From CAZLMW01 sp964560875 (lineage in GTDB: Bacteria; Myxococcota_A; UBA9042): 14,773 nt of DNA. Positions 1 through 7,939 of the stretch are shown here, piece by piece; the first letter of the stretch is position 1, and each line of letters begins with the position of its first letter. The stretch lies in the NCBI GenBank assembly GCA_964560875.1, contig CAZLMW010000165.1, positions 1 to 14,773 of the forward strand, read 5' to 3'. The translations under genes were made by a program, and so were the position numbers. Below the pieces are notes generated by a model. It was not told the DNA's origin. It did not search any database and saw only the letters and a program-made list of their open reading frames with translations.

Positions 1-31
1 GACCTTTCAAGGCAGAAGGATCGGCAGGTGA
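1..31 (+). other. 3' tail of an upstream reading frame, or the site of a frameshift
   Basis: These bases read through to a TGA at 29-31 in the same frame as the Cache gene that begins at TTG 32. The other two plus frames stay open longer, but none gives a recognisable domain in so few codons. The stretch may be the end of a separate upstream gene. It may also be the upstream part of the Cache protein, put out of frame by an indel. The window does not extend far enough to decide. Confidence 0.3.
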
Positions 32-1015
32 TTGTTGATCGCCAAGCTGGGCAGCCATGCGCGCGACGTCGACGCAGAGTTGTTTGGCATCCAGGTGCTG
101 CTCGAGGGCATCGCGACGGCCACCCGCGACCGCTACCAGGAGTTCGATTCGGCCAAGCCCCCGCCGTTCGCCGCGACGGAAACGGACCTGCGCGCCTACG
201 GCCTGTATTCGCATCACGACCTGGCGCAAGGACGTGGCCCGGCCGACACCACCCATCATGCGCGGTACGACCAGGCGATCTCGTTTACCGACGGCATCTA
301 TCTCGCCACCGACGCTTCAAACCGCGCCGAGGTCATGCCGCGGCTGCACCACATGAGCCAGCTGCAGGGGATCTTGCGCGCTGCCGTGGTCCGGTCGGTC
401 AATCCCGAGGCGATTCGGTGGCCGGACGCGAAGGCCAACAAGCTCATCTCCGACAAGGCGCGGCTGACGTGGGCGTATGTTGGTTTCGCGGATGGGACGA
501 TGCTCAACTACCCGGGCAATGCGATCTACGCGAGCGGTTACGATCCGCGGATGCGGCCCTGGTACACGTCGTCGGTCGGCCGTATCGGTCCGAAGTGGGG
601 CGAGATCTACTCCGACGCTGCTGGCACCGGGTTCCTGATGCCGTGCAACGAACCGGTGTACGACCGCAACGGTGAGCTGATCGGCGTCGCCGGGCTGGAT
701 ATGGGCCTGGATGCTGTCATCGCTGCGCTGGAAGTGCCGGACATCGCGGCGGTCAAGCGCACATTCATCGTCGACCAGCAGGCGCGTGTGGTGTTCAGCT
801 CCGACGACCTGGGCAAGCGCTCGGCGACCGACAAAGTGGTGACGGAGACCCGCGCGAGATCGCCTTTCGATGTGCCCAAGGTGGCCGAACAGGTGCGAAG
901 TGGTCGCGTGTCGGGCGCTGTGCGGCTCGGGCCGGACCTCTACGTTTTCTCGCGCCTACGGTCGCTGCAGTGGACGCTCGTCGCCCAGCTCGAAGCGAAC
1001 CACTACCTGCGTTGA
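32..1015 (+). CDS. dCache-domain sensor protein, C-terminal part (probably 5'-truncated)
   Basis: The 327 residues are almost entirely one double-Cache (dCache_1-like) domain, the extracytoplasmic small-ligand sensor found on chemoreceptors, histidine kinases and Ser/Thr kinases. Family signatures are visible: a long N-terminal helix (DAELFGIQVLLEGIA), the YDPRMRPWY motif near residues 169-177, a GEIYSDAAGTG segment, and PVYDRNGELIGVAGLDMGLD leading into the membrane-distal/proximal linker and a second small lobe. It ends at QWTLVAQLEANHYLR with no membrane helix, HAMP or output domain after it, so any output domain must lie upstream. The frame opens at TTG 32 directly after a TGA, with no signal peptide or membrane helix, which is unsuitable for an exported sensor. 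I infer that the true start and transmembrane helix lie before the window and are separated by a frameshift. The kinase gene starts 6 nt downstream, implying co-transcription. Confidence 0.75.
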   Translation: MLIAKLGSHARDVDAELFGIQVLLEGIATATRDRYQEFDSAKPPPFAATETDLRAYGLYSHHDLAQGRGPADTTHHARYDQAISFTDGIYLATDASNRAEVMPRLHHMSQLQGILRAAVVRSVNPEAIRWPDAKANKLISDKARLTWAYVGFADGTMLNYPGNAIYASGYDPRMRPWYTSSVGRIGPKWGEIYSDAAGTGFLMPCNEPVYDRNGELIGVAGLDMGLDAVIAALEVPDIAAVKRTFIVDQQARVVFSSDDLGKRSATDKVVTETRARSPFDVPKVAEQVRSGRVSGAVRLGPDLYVFSRLRSLQWTLVAQLEANHYLR

Positions 1016-1021
1016 ATACCG

Positions 1022-2476
1022 ATGACCGATGCGTGGCAAGCAGGCCAGGAAGTCGAAGGGCCCGGCGCGGCGTACGAGCTGGTGCGACCGCTCGGCGAAG
1101 GCGGATTCGGCTCGGCGTGGCTGGCGAAAAGGGCCAGTGACGGCCTGCACGTGGCGATTAAGGCGCTGCACATCCATCGCCTCAAGGACTGGAAATCCCT
1201 CGAGCTGTTCGAGCGTGAATGCGCGGTTCTGCGCCGCCTCGAGCATCCGCAGATCCCCAACTACATCGACGACTTCCGACTAGGTCCCGATCCCGAACAG
1301 CCCGACGGGTTGGTGCTCGTCCAAGAATATGTCGACGGCCGCTCGCTCGCCGAAACGATGCGCAGCGACGCGCCGACCGACACCGCCGAAATGGTGGCTT
1401 GGATGGCGGAAATCCTCGGCGTCCTCGACTACCTGCACCGCCTTTCACCGCCTGTTGTCCACCGCGACGTCAAGCCCGGCAATATCCTGATCGACCCCGG
1501 CAATACCCTCATCGACAACGACCAGCGCGCGTGGCTCGTCGACTTTGGCACGGTGCAAGCTGCGGTCGCGTCGGCGGAAGAGGCGTCTTCGACCAGCGCC
1601 GGAACGTTTGGCTACGCGCCGATGGAGCAGTTCGTTGGTGCCGCGTTCCCGAGCAGTGACTTGTACGGGCTGGCGATGACCTGCTTGGCCGTCGCGAGCA
1701 AGAAAGACCCCGCCGATATGCCTTTTTCCGGTGTGCGGGTCGACGTGCGGTCGTTGGTGTCGTTCGACGCGCGCCTGACACTGCTGCTCGAGCGCATGAC
1801 CGAGCCCGATCCCGAGCGACGACTTCCCTCGGCACGCCTGGCCCTCGACCACCTGCGCCCGCTTGTACACCGCTACGCCACGCGTGAAGGTGTCTCGGTC
1901 GCGGCCATGCAAGCCGTTGCGCACAACCATGCGGCTTCGCAGCAGGCCGCGGGACGGGCGAAGATGAGCGGCGAAGACCTGCTGCCGAGCGAGCAGATCC
2001 GCGAGGCCGGCCACCGCATGGCGCAGTTGGACGGCAGAGCGCTCGCCATCCCGGTGTTCAGCGAACAGGTACGGGGCGTCGATCATTCCGCCGTTTCACC
2101 GTCCGGCGAGCTCATCGGCGCGCATCGGTTCGTCCTCGACGCCAACGACTACAGCGAGATCGGGCGGCTTCATAAAGACCACATCTCGGCGGCGTTCGAC
2201 GCGACCGGGCAAGTCGTCCTGGCAGTGGACGACGACGGCGCGCATCATGCTCGGCAGTGGCGGCGAGCTGAAGATGGGCGGCGCGAGCGCGGCGTCGATT
2301 TCGTCCGATGGCGCGACCGTCGCGGTGTTCGGCGACAAGGGCGTGCACCTGCGCGAGCTCGTGGGCGACCAGCTGCGACGCGGCAGCAAGGCGTTCGGAC
2401 CCATGCGCAAGTCATGGAAACGCGCGGCGTTCAGCCCGGACGGTCGGTGGCTCGCGGGCGGCAACTACACCGATGA
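1022..2476 (+). CDS. Ser/Thr protein kinase, N-terminal part of a frameshifted kinase-propeller gene
   Basis: This is a Hanks-type Ser/Thr kinase that transfers phosphate from ATP to protein Ser/Thr in the cytoplasm. Its motifs occur in order: G-loop GEGGFG (25-30), VAIK with Lys47, alpha-C Glu66, HRDVKPGN with Asp149 and Asn154, DFG at 174-176, AGTFGYAPMEQ (193-203) in place of GTxxYMAPE, and the alpha-F Asp213. All catalytic residues are present, so it should be active. After about residue 290 comes a linker, then propeller-like strands (VDHSAVSPSGELIGA, ISAAFDATGQVVLAV). Genuine coding ends near 2240: after AVDDDGA this frame turns into Arg-rich nonsense, while the propeller continues in the frame entered near 2241. 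ATG 1022 lies 6 nt after the Cache stop without a clear Shine-Dalgarno, suggesting translational coupling. The real product is about 800 residues, ending at 3434. Confidence 0.9.
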   Translation: MTDAWQAGQEVEGPGAAYELVRPLGEGGFGSAWLAKRASDGLHVAIKALHIHRLKDWKSLELFERECAVLRRLEHPQIPNYIDDFRLGPDPEQPDGLVLVQEYVDGRSLAETMRSDAPTDTAEMVAWMAEILGVLDYLHRLSPPVVHRDVKPGNILIDPGNTLIDNDQRAWLVDFGTVQAAVASAEEASSTSAGTFGYAPMEQFVGAAFPSSDLYGLAMTCLAVASKKDPADMPFSGVRVDVRSLVSFDARLTLLLERMTEPDPERRLPSARLALDHLRPLVHRYATREGVSVAAMQAVAHNHAASQQAAGRAKMSGEDLLPSEQIREAGHRMAQLDGRALAIPVFSEQVRGVDHSAVSPSGELIGAHRFVLDANDYSEIGRLHKDHISAAFDATGQVVLAVDDDGAHHARQWRRAEDGRRERGVDFVRWRDRRGVRRQGRAPARARGRPAATRQQGVRTHAQVMETRGVQPGRSVARGRQLHR

Positions 2477-3434
2477 CGTCATCGAGATCTTCGACGTGGC
2501 GGCGCGACGGCATGTGGCGACCGCGCGCAACCCCAATCGGCCCAAGGGCGATATCGGGTCGCTGGTCGCGGTCGGCTTTTCTGCCAACGGCGATCGGCTC
2601 TTTGTCGGAGGCGACCTGCACTTCAGCCGCTACTACGACGAAGACGAAGACTGCTTGGCGGTCTGGTCGATGCCCGACGCCCGCTACCTCGGCGCCATCG
2701 TGTGCGGACCGCGGGAGAACGCCGCGCTGCTGATCAGCGAACGCGGCTTCGTGACGCGGCCCAGGCGGCAAGGAAAGGGCAAGAAAGGGCGCGGCGGATC
2801 CAAACAAATCGGCGCAGACTGGCTCCACTTCGACGCTGCACAAGCCGGGCTGCTCGGTCGGCCGGTGGAAGAGCTGCTGAGCGAAGTTGAGCGCTCGCGC
2901 CTCGCGGACATCGAGGCCCGGTGGCGTTTTGCCCACGACCTCAAGGACAGCGGGCGGCTGGACGGCCAAGCTTCCCTGCCCGCTATCGTCAACACCATGA
3001 CGGGGCTGACCCACGTCGCTGACGCCGTCTTGCAACATGCGCGCGACGCGCAGGCCAGGACCCCGACTTTCGGCGGCGGCAAAAAGGCCGTGGCGCTGTC
3101 CGCCGACCAGCTGAAGATCGCGGCGGAGACGCTTCGGTCGCGCTCAGCCGAGGAGCTGGCGGTTATCCACGAAGAGCTCCTCGCCGCCGCTATGGCCCGC
3201 GAAGAGGCAAGCGCGGCGAAGCTCAAATCGCGCGGACGGTCGCCGATCAAGCTGACAGTTTCCGCGTCCGGTGACGTCTCCAGCGACGGGGGTAGCGGCC
3301 CGGGCGCTTTGCCAGCAAGCGGCGCGTTTGGGCCCGACGGGACGGCGCCGCAGACGAGCGGAAACAGCCTCACCGTAGCGATCGTTGTCGCCGCAGCAAT
3401 CGTGGGCGCGATCGTTTATTTCATCGTGATATGA
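2247..3434 (+). CDS. C-terminal half of the kinase: WD40-like propeller plus C-terminal membrane anchor
   Basis: This frame continues the kinase gene after the frameshift and is not expected to be a separate gene; ATG 2247 is an internal Met. WD40/YVTN-like blades are visible: ASISSDGATVAVFGDKGVHL, AAFSPDGRWLAGGNYTDDVI followed by EIFDVAARR, and VGFSANGDRLFVGGDLHFS ending in CLAVWSMPDARYLG. A basic patch (RRQGKGKKGRGG) follows, then an Ala/Glu-rich helical region and a Gly/Ser/Pro-rich linker. The last ~22 residues (SLTVAIVVAAAIVGAIVYFIVI) are one hydrophobic helix, so the protein is probably tail-anchored with kinase and propeller in the cytoplasm. Propellers on bacterial kinases usually serve protein binding. 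The stop TGA overlaps the 3' end of the convergent ROK gene by 14 bp. Confidence 0.8.
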   Translation: MLGSGGELKMGGASAASISSDGATVAVFGDKGVHLRELVGDQLRRGSKAFGPMRKSWKRAAFSPDGRWLAGGNYTDDVIEIFDVAARRHVATARNPNRPKGDIGSLVAVGFSANGDRLFVGGDLHFSRYYDEDEDCLAVWSMPDARYLGAIVCGPRENAALLISERGFVTRPRRQGKGKKGRGGSKQIGADWLHFDAAQAGLLGRPVEELLSEVERSRLADIEARWRFAHDLKDSGRLDGQASLPAIVNTMTGLTHVADAVLQHARDAQARTPTFGGGKKAVALSADQLKIAAETLRSRSAEELAVIHEELLAAAMAREEASAAKLKSRGRSPIKLTVSASGDVSSDGGSGPGALPASGAFGPDGTAPQTSGNSLTVAIVVAAAIVGAIVYFIVI

Positions 3435-4275
3435 CGAGGCGAGCGGCACCCACCAACCGCGCCGATGCCGAACGTGGCGCGCGGATCGGCTGCGTGTGTC
3501 CAAGGTGCTGCAGCCTCTTGCCGACGTACTCACTGGCCAGCGGCCCGCCATGCATGACGACCCGGGTGACGGCGCCGTGTTGTCTCCCGAGCACGGTATG
3601 GATAGCCCGGGTGACACCGTTGAGGACGTGCGCGGACAGGAGGCAGGCATCGTTTCTGACGCGCCACGCAAGGTGTTCGGCGAGGTCACCGGCGGCGATG
3701 TGATCGAACTTGGCGTGATCGATCCCCATCAGACGACGACCGCGTTGCAGCGCCCGGTCGCTGATGTAAGCGGCGAGGCATCCGCGTCCGCCGCACGAGC
3801 ACATCGGGCCGTACGGGTCGACGACGTCGTGCAAGATGCTGCGCGGCGTGGAGCCGTCACCCTGCCCGGCGACAACGCCGATCGCTCGGCCGATGCCAAC
3901 GTGAACGCTCACGCCGTCTATGCGACCGAGGTCGGAATCCGCGTGCATCCCGACGGCTTCGGCGACGTCGGCGGCGACCAACATGGGGCTTGGAAGAGAT
4001 CGTAAGGACGCTAACGACCACTTGTCATCGCGCCAATGGTCGCTCCGGTCCTTGCCATGCACGACCACAGCGACGCGCGTCGAGGGGCGCTTCGTGCGGG
4101 CGATGATGCGTCGAATAGCGGCGTCCAGCTCGGCGACGAAGGCGTCCCTCGAGGCGTCACAGCCAGGCTGGGGCGAGTAGGCGAACGAGCGATCGAGCAC
4201 CGCGCGCTGGTCCACAAAGGCTGCGCTGGCCAACGGCGCGCCGAAGTCGACGACGAGGATGGCGGTATTGGCCAC
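3421..4275 (-). CDS. ROK-family protein (divergent sugar kinase-like)
   Basis: The strongest signature is the ROK zinc site: His149, then CSCGGRGC with Cys159, Cys161 and Cys166, preceded by DPYGPM exactly as in ROK kinases. A GIGRAIG loop (127-133) matches the usual GTGIGxG, and Asp103 in AADVAEAVG lies where ROK sugar kinases have the catalytic Asp (NDxNAA). The N-terminal phosphate loop is weak: VDFGAPLASAAF replaces DxGGT, and several conserved Asn/Ala residues are absent. It has no N-terminal helix-turn-helix, so it is not a NagC/XylR-type repressor. Length (284) is slightly short for a ROK kinase (about 290-320). It could be an active sugar kinase, a degenerate paralogue, or a binding protein; the substrate cannot be read. 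GTG 4275 lies 12 nt after the TatD stop with a GAGGG ribosome site, so the two form an operon. Confidence 0.72.
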   Translation of the reverse strand: MANTAILVVDFGAPLASAAFVDQRAVLDRSFAYSPQPGCDASRDAFVAELDAAIRRIIARTKRPSTRVAVVVHGKDRSDHWRDDKWSLASLRSLPSPMLVAADVAEAVGMHADSDLGRIDGVSVHVGIGRAIGVVAGQGDGSTPRSILHDVVDPYGPMCSCGGRGCLAAYISDRALQRGRRLMGIDHAKFDHIAAGDLAEHLAWRVRNDACLLSAHVLNGVTRAIHTVLGRQHGAVTRVVMHGGPLASEYVGKRLQHLGHTQPIRAPRSASARLVGAARLVISR

Positions 4276-4284
4276 GCGTGCAGG

Positions 4285-4289
4285 CCCTC
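4285..4289 (-). promoter_or_regulatory. ribosome binding site of the ROK gene, overlapping the TatD stop
   Basis: On the minus strand the TatD stop TGA runs directly into GGG, making GAGGG about 9 nt before the GTG start at 4275. The overlap of stop codon and Shine-Dalgarno supports translational coupling and fixes the GTG as the start. Confidence 0.6.
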
Positions 4290-5082
4290 AGACCCCGAAA
4301 AGCCGCTTGAAATTGGCGCGAATGGCGGCGGCCATCTCGGGTTCATCGATGCCGCGAGCTTTGGCCATCGCCGCCACGCCGCGCGGTACGTTGGCGGGTT
4401 CGTTGCGCTCGCCGCGGTCGGGTCCCATGTACGGGCAGTCGGTCTCGGTGAGCAGCTGGTCGATCGGAAGCTGGCGGGCGAGGACCTGGAACGCCTCGGC
4501 GCGCTCGACCACGGGCGGGATGGACAGGTAGAAGCCGGCCGCGGCGATGCGTTTGGCGAGCTTGAGCTTGCCTCCGTAGCAGTGGAAATCGGCGCGCTTG
4601 ACGCCCATCTCCAGCAGGATGTCGAAGGTCCGCGCCTCGGCACGTCGCGTATGCAGGATCATCGGCTTGTCGGCGGCGATGGCGACCTCGCAGAGCCGCC
4701 GCAACACGCGTTCCTGCTCCACGGCCTGGTCCTTGACCCAGTGCTGGTCGAGCCCGCATTCCCCGACGGCGATTATGTTGTCGGCCTCGCTGGCGATGAA
4801 GTCGATCTCCGCGTCCACGTCGAATTTCGCGGGCGGCCTCCAGTCGTGGGGCCAGTTGCTCGCGTCGATCTTGTTGCAGATGGCGTCGACGGGATAGATG
4901 CCGAGCGCCGGATAGAGGTGGTCGTGGCGCGCGCAGAGCTCGAGGATCGCGCGGTTGGACGTCGGTTCGAGGCCGTTGACGATAACCGCATCGAGGCCAG
5001 CAGCGGCGGCTCGTTCGGCGACGGCGTCTTCTTCGCCGACGAAGCGCGGATGGACGATATGGGCGTGGGCGTCGACGTACAT
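4288..5082 (-). CDS. tatD: TatD-family metal-dependent hydrolase (putative DNase)
   Basis: TatD proteins are cytoplasmic TIM-barrel metal hydrolases; characterised members have 3'-5' exonuclease/DNase activity. All expected metal ligands are present, numbered from Met at 5082: HxH in DAHAH (His6, His8), Glu108 in VGECGLD, His144 in MILHTR, His167 in DFHCYGG, and Asp215 in TETDCPYMGP. The C-terminus (NEPANVP, then AIRANFKRLFGV) is typical, and 264 residues is normal for the family. I chose ATG 5082 because family members begin within a few residues of the DxHxH motif. An ATG at 5094 and a GTG at 5124 are in frame, and none has a clear Shine-Dalgarno. It precedes the ROK gene by 12 nt. Specificity within the TatD/YcfH group is not resolved. 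Confidence 0.9.
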   Translation of the reverse strand: MYVDAHAHIVHPRFVGEEDAVAERAAAAGLDAVIVNGLEPTSNRAILELCARHDHLYPALGIYPVDAICNKIDASNWPHDWRPPAKFDVDAEIDFIASEADNIIAVGECGLDQHWVKDQAVEQERVLRRLCEVAIAADKPMILHTRRAEARTFDILLEMGVKRADFHCYGGKLKLAKRIAAAGFYLSIPPVVERAEAFQVLARQLPIDQLLTETDCPYMGPDRGERNEPANVPRGVAAMAKARGIDEPEMAAAIRANFKRLFGV

Positions 5083-5229
5083 GGCGGCGACCATAGCCGA
5101 TTTCGCGCTACTTGCCCCAGACACGGACCGGGCAGCACTTGCCGCGCATACAGGCGCCCCGGATTGCCGACGTTGTTGACGGGCTCCGTGCCAACGTTTC
5201 GGGCTGCCACGTGCCCGTGCCGCACGCCG
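5083..5229 (-). other. 147-nt stretch between the Cys-rich gene and tatD
   Basis: No promoter or terminator is convincing here. One minus-strand frame is open from the end of the Cys-rich gene to a TAG at 5110-5108 and contains cysteine-rich text (ACGTGTW, then CMRGKCCPVRVWGK). That frame could be the true tail of the Cys-rich protein if there is another indel near 5232, which would place the stop about 14-26 nt before tatD. Otherwise it is plain intergenic DNA. Confidence 0.3.
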
Positions 5230-5494
5230 TCATTTGCAGGTGGTGCCATTGGTTGTCGGCTTGAATTGACACCCCGCCTTGGGATCACAGCTATCGACGG
5301 TGCAGGGTTTTTTGTCGTTGCAGGTCACCTTGGCGTGCACGCAGCCGCCACCGGTCAGGCCGCCCTTTTTCGGGTCGCAGCTGTCGGTGGTGCAGGCGTT
5401 GTTGTCGTCGCACTTGTCAGCGGCGTACGTGCACCCGAGCTTGGATTCGGGGGCTGCCGTCTGGCAGGGCTTGTACGGGGTGCACGGCGGCGTC
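5230..5494 (-). pseudogene. C-terminal Cys block of the minus-strand Cys-rich protein, in a shifted frame
   Basis: Reading downstream from about 5494, the larger minus-strand frame loses its Cys pattern. A frame one base later continues it: PPCTPYKPCQTAAPESK, LGCTYAADKCDDNNACTTDS, GGCVHAKVTCNDKKPCTVDS, then CDPKAGCQFKPTTNGTTCK and TGA at 5232-5230. This matches the C-terminal Cys block of the plus-strand paralogue, which follows its propeller after DGWGHSNC; here the junction is NAWGQGSC. One extra base in the GC-rich stretch at 5484-5494 explains the break. It is therefore the end of the gene entered at 8089 and not an independent gene. Confidence 0.65.
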
Positions 5495-6405
5495 CGCGCA
5501 GCTGCCCTGCCCCCACGCGTTGGCGCGCACGAGAAACGCGTCGGATTTGCCGGCTTCGGTGACGATACCGGACAGCCCGAGCGTCCCATCGGCCCAGCGA
5601 ACCAGGGGTTTGTGCCCCACCCCGGCCGCCAGCCCGGGTGCGGTGTAGGCGCCTTCGTAGAGCTCGACGCCCCACCTGGACCTTCTGGAGAACCACAGCT
5701 TGTTCTTGCCGCTATCGATGCGGGCGCCGGCGATGAGGAGTTGGTCCCCCGGCACGACGCGAAGCTGCTGGACTTGGTAGGCGCCGAGATCGGTTTCAAA
5801 GAAGCGCTCCCAGAGCATCCCTCCGGTCGTCGATGTGCCGACGATCCAGAGCCGGCTCTGGCCTTTCTGATCGATGCCCACGCCGCCAAGTGTGTAGCCC
5901 CCGTCGCTGTTCGCGGTGCCCGCCGAAACCGCGCGCGAATCCGTCGGTTCGGCCCAACGGGATCCAACGGCAGTCCCACGGCGCCTTGTCGCAGACACCG
6001 GTGAACTTGGTGACGGTCCGATAGCCGACTTCGACGTGTCCCTTGGCGACACCGTGGACGTAGCGTTGCGGCGTCGGAATGTGCGCTGAAGTGTAGACCG
6101 AGAGCGGGTTGTTGGTGAACGCGGCGTAGACCTTGCTTGAGCCGCGACACGTCCGACTGGCTGTCGAATGGGCGCCGGTGGAGATGGCGACACGCAGGTT
6201 TGTCGAGCAGGTGTCGGCCTCGTATCGAGAGGCCGGCTTGCCTGCAGCAGGCCACCACCGGGCAACGCCGATGAGCTGCTGATGGACACCAACCCAGGCA
6301 CCTTCTCACGCTTGGTGTGCAGCAACCCGTTGGCGTCCAACTTGCAGCCACTACCGCTGCACGTGCCTCCGGCTGAACAACCGTCACCGTCGCTGCAGCG
6401 CTGGC

Positions 6406-7939
6406 CAAGGACAGCGGTTGATTTGCACCCCGCTTTCGGCGAGCAGATGTCGCGCGTACATGTCTTGCTGTCGCGCGGCTTGGTGTCGAAGAGACATTTG
6501 CCGTCGACCTTGTTGCAGGCGTCGACGGTGCAGTTGTTGCCGTCATCGCAGCTGCGTTGCTTGAAGACGCATCCCACCGCGCTGTCGCAACTGTCGATGG
6601 TGCATTGGTTTTTGTCGTCGCAGACCGACTTCTTGCCGCCGCCGCACGCCCCCTTGTTGCAGGTCGACGCCAAGGTGCACTTGTTTCCGTCATCGCACGC
6701 TTTGCCTTGCGCGACCGGGGTCAACACGCAGTCGCCCTTGTGCTTGATGCAGGTGTTCTTGAGGCACGCGGTGTCCTGGTGTGCGGCGCACGTAACGACG
6801 CTGGCCTTGTTGTAGACACACTTGGGCTCGCTGCCGGACTTGTCGCAGAAGCACACGCCGTTGCACTTGTCGCCGTCATCCTTCACGGCGCAGTCGGCGT
6901 CCGTCGCACAGAAGCAAATCACCGTTCCGGACTTGCAGGCGGTGCCCAGGCACTCGTCGCCGGCTGTGCATTTATCGCCGTCGTCACACGGCACGGTGCC
7001 CTTGCTGATGGTGTCGCGCTTGACCCGGCGGCACGTCTTGGCGCCGTTCTGGTTGGGGACGTCGCACAGCTTCTCGACCCACGCGGCCGCGTGCATTTCG
7101 CATTTGCCGGTGTTGGGGATGCACGCGTTCTGTTTACACGATGTGTCGTCGACGCTTGGGCAAACCTTGTAGGACGCGGGGTTGAACTCGCACGCCTTGC
7201 TCTGCTTGTTGCAGAAGAACGTCCCGTTGCACTTGTCGCCGTCGTCTTTGCTCGCGCAGTCGGCGTCCGAGGCGCAGGGGCACGTGTTCGTGTCGCCGGG
7301 TTTGCACTTGCCCTGCAGGCAGAGGTCGCCGGCCGTGCACTTGTCGCCGTCTTCACATTGCGAGCCGTTCTTGACCGGCGTGAGCGCGCAGGTGCCTGTC
7401 TTGATGTTGCAGGTCGACTTGGCGCACGCGCTGTTGGCCGCCGAAGGGCAGGAGATGACCGTCTTGGGGTTGACCAGGCACTTCTTGGAAGCCTTGTCGC
7501 AGTACAGCGTTCCGTTGCAGAGGTCGCCATCTTCAAGCGCCTCGCAGTCGGCCGTCTTGCCGCAGCTGCAGGCGAAGAGCCCGCCCTCGCAGGCGCCCTT
7601 CTTGCACGCGTCGTCTGCGGTGCACGCGTCACCATCGGAGCACTGCGTGCCGTCTTTGGCGTCGACGATGGAGCATGTGCCGGACTTGGGCGCGCAATGA
7701 GCGACCTTGCAAACGCTGCCCTTCTTGGGGTCGGGACAGCTGATCAAGCTCCCCGGATTGACCTTACAACGCCATGGAAAGACGCTCTTTTCGCAATAGA
7801 GTGTGCCCGTGCATGCGTCGCCGTCTTCGTGCGCGCCGCAGTCGGCCGTGATCTTGCACTCGCACCACGAGGCAGCCCCGGGCTTGCATGAGCCTTTTTG
7901 GCAAGCGCTGTCGACGGTGCACGGATCGCCGTCATCGCA
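6406..7939 (-). repeat. protein-level tandem array of five ~95-residue Cys modules
   Basis: Module starts, at the first Cys of C(D/S/E)DG(D/N)xC, are at 7939, 7642, 7357, 6988 and 6697, a spacing of 99, 95, 123 and 97 codons. A typical module reads CxDGDxCT, C..G.C, CxC....DC, (E/D)DGDxCNGTLYC, VxxCPS, a Cys pair near DTxC, then GxC before the next start. The repeats are diverged at DNA level, so this is an old protein repeat. It is not a nucleotide repeat such as CRISPR. Confidence 0.8.

Noticed and set aside
4036..5562. A 508-codon plus-strand frame across tatD.
   Set aside because: It is antisense to tatD, whose metal-ligand motifs are all intact, and it shows no domain of its own.
6557..7891. 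A 444-codon plus-strand frame, rich in Ala/Val/Arg.
   Set aside because: It is the complement of the minus-strand Cys modules in a GC-rich genome; its composition and repetition are fully explained by that gene.
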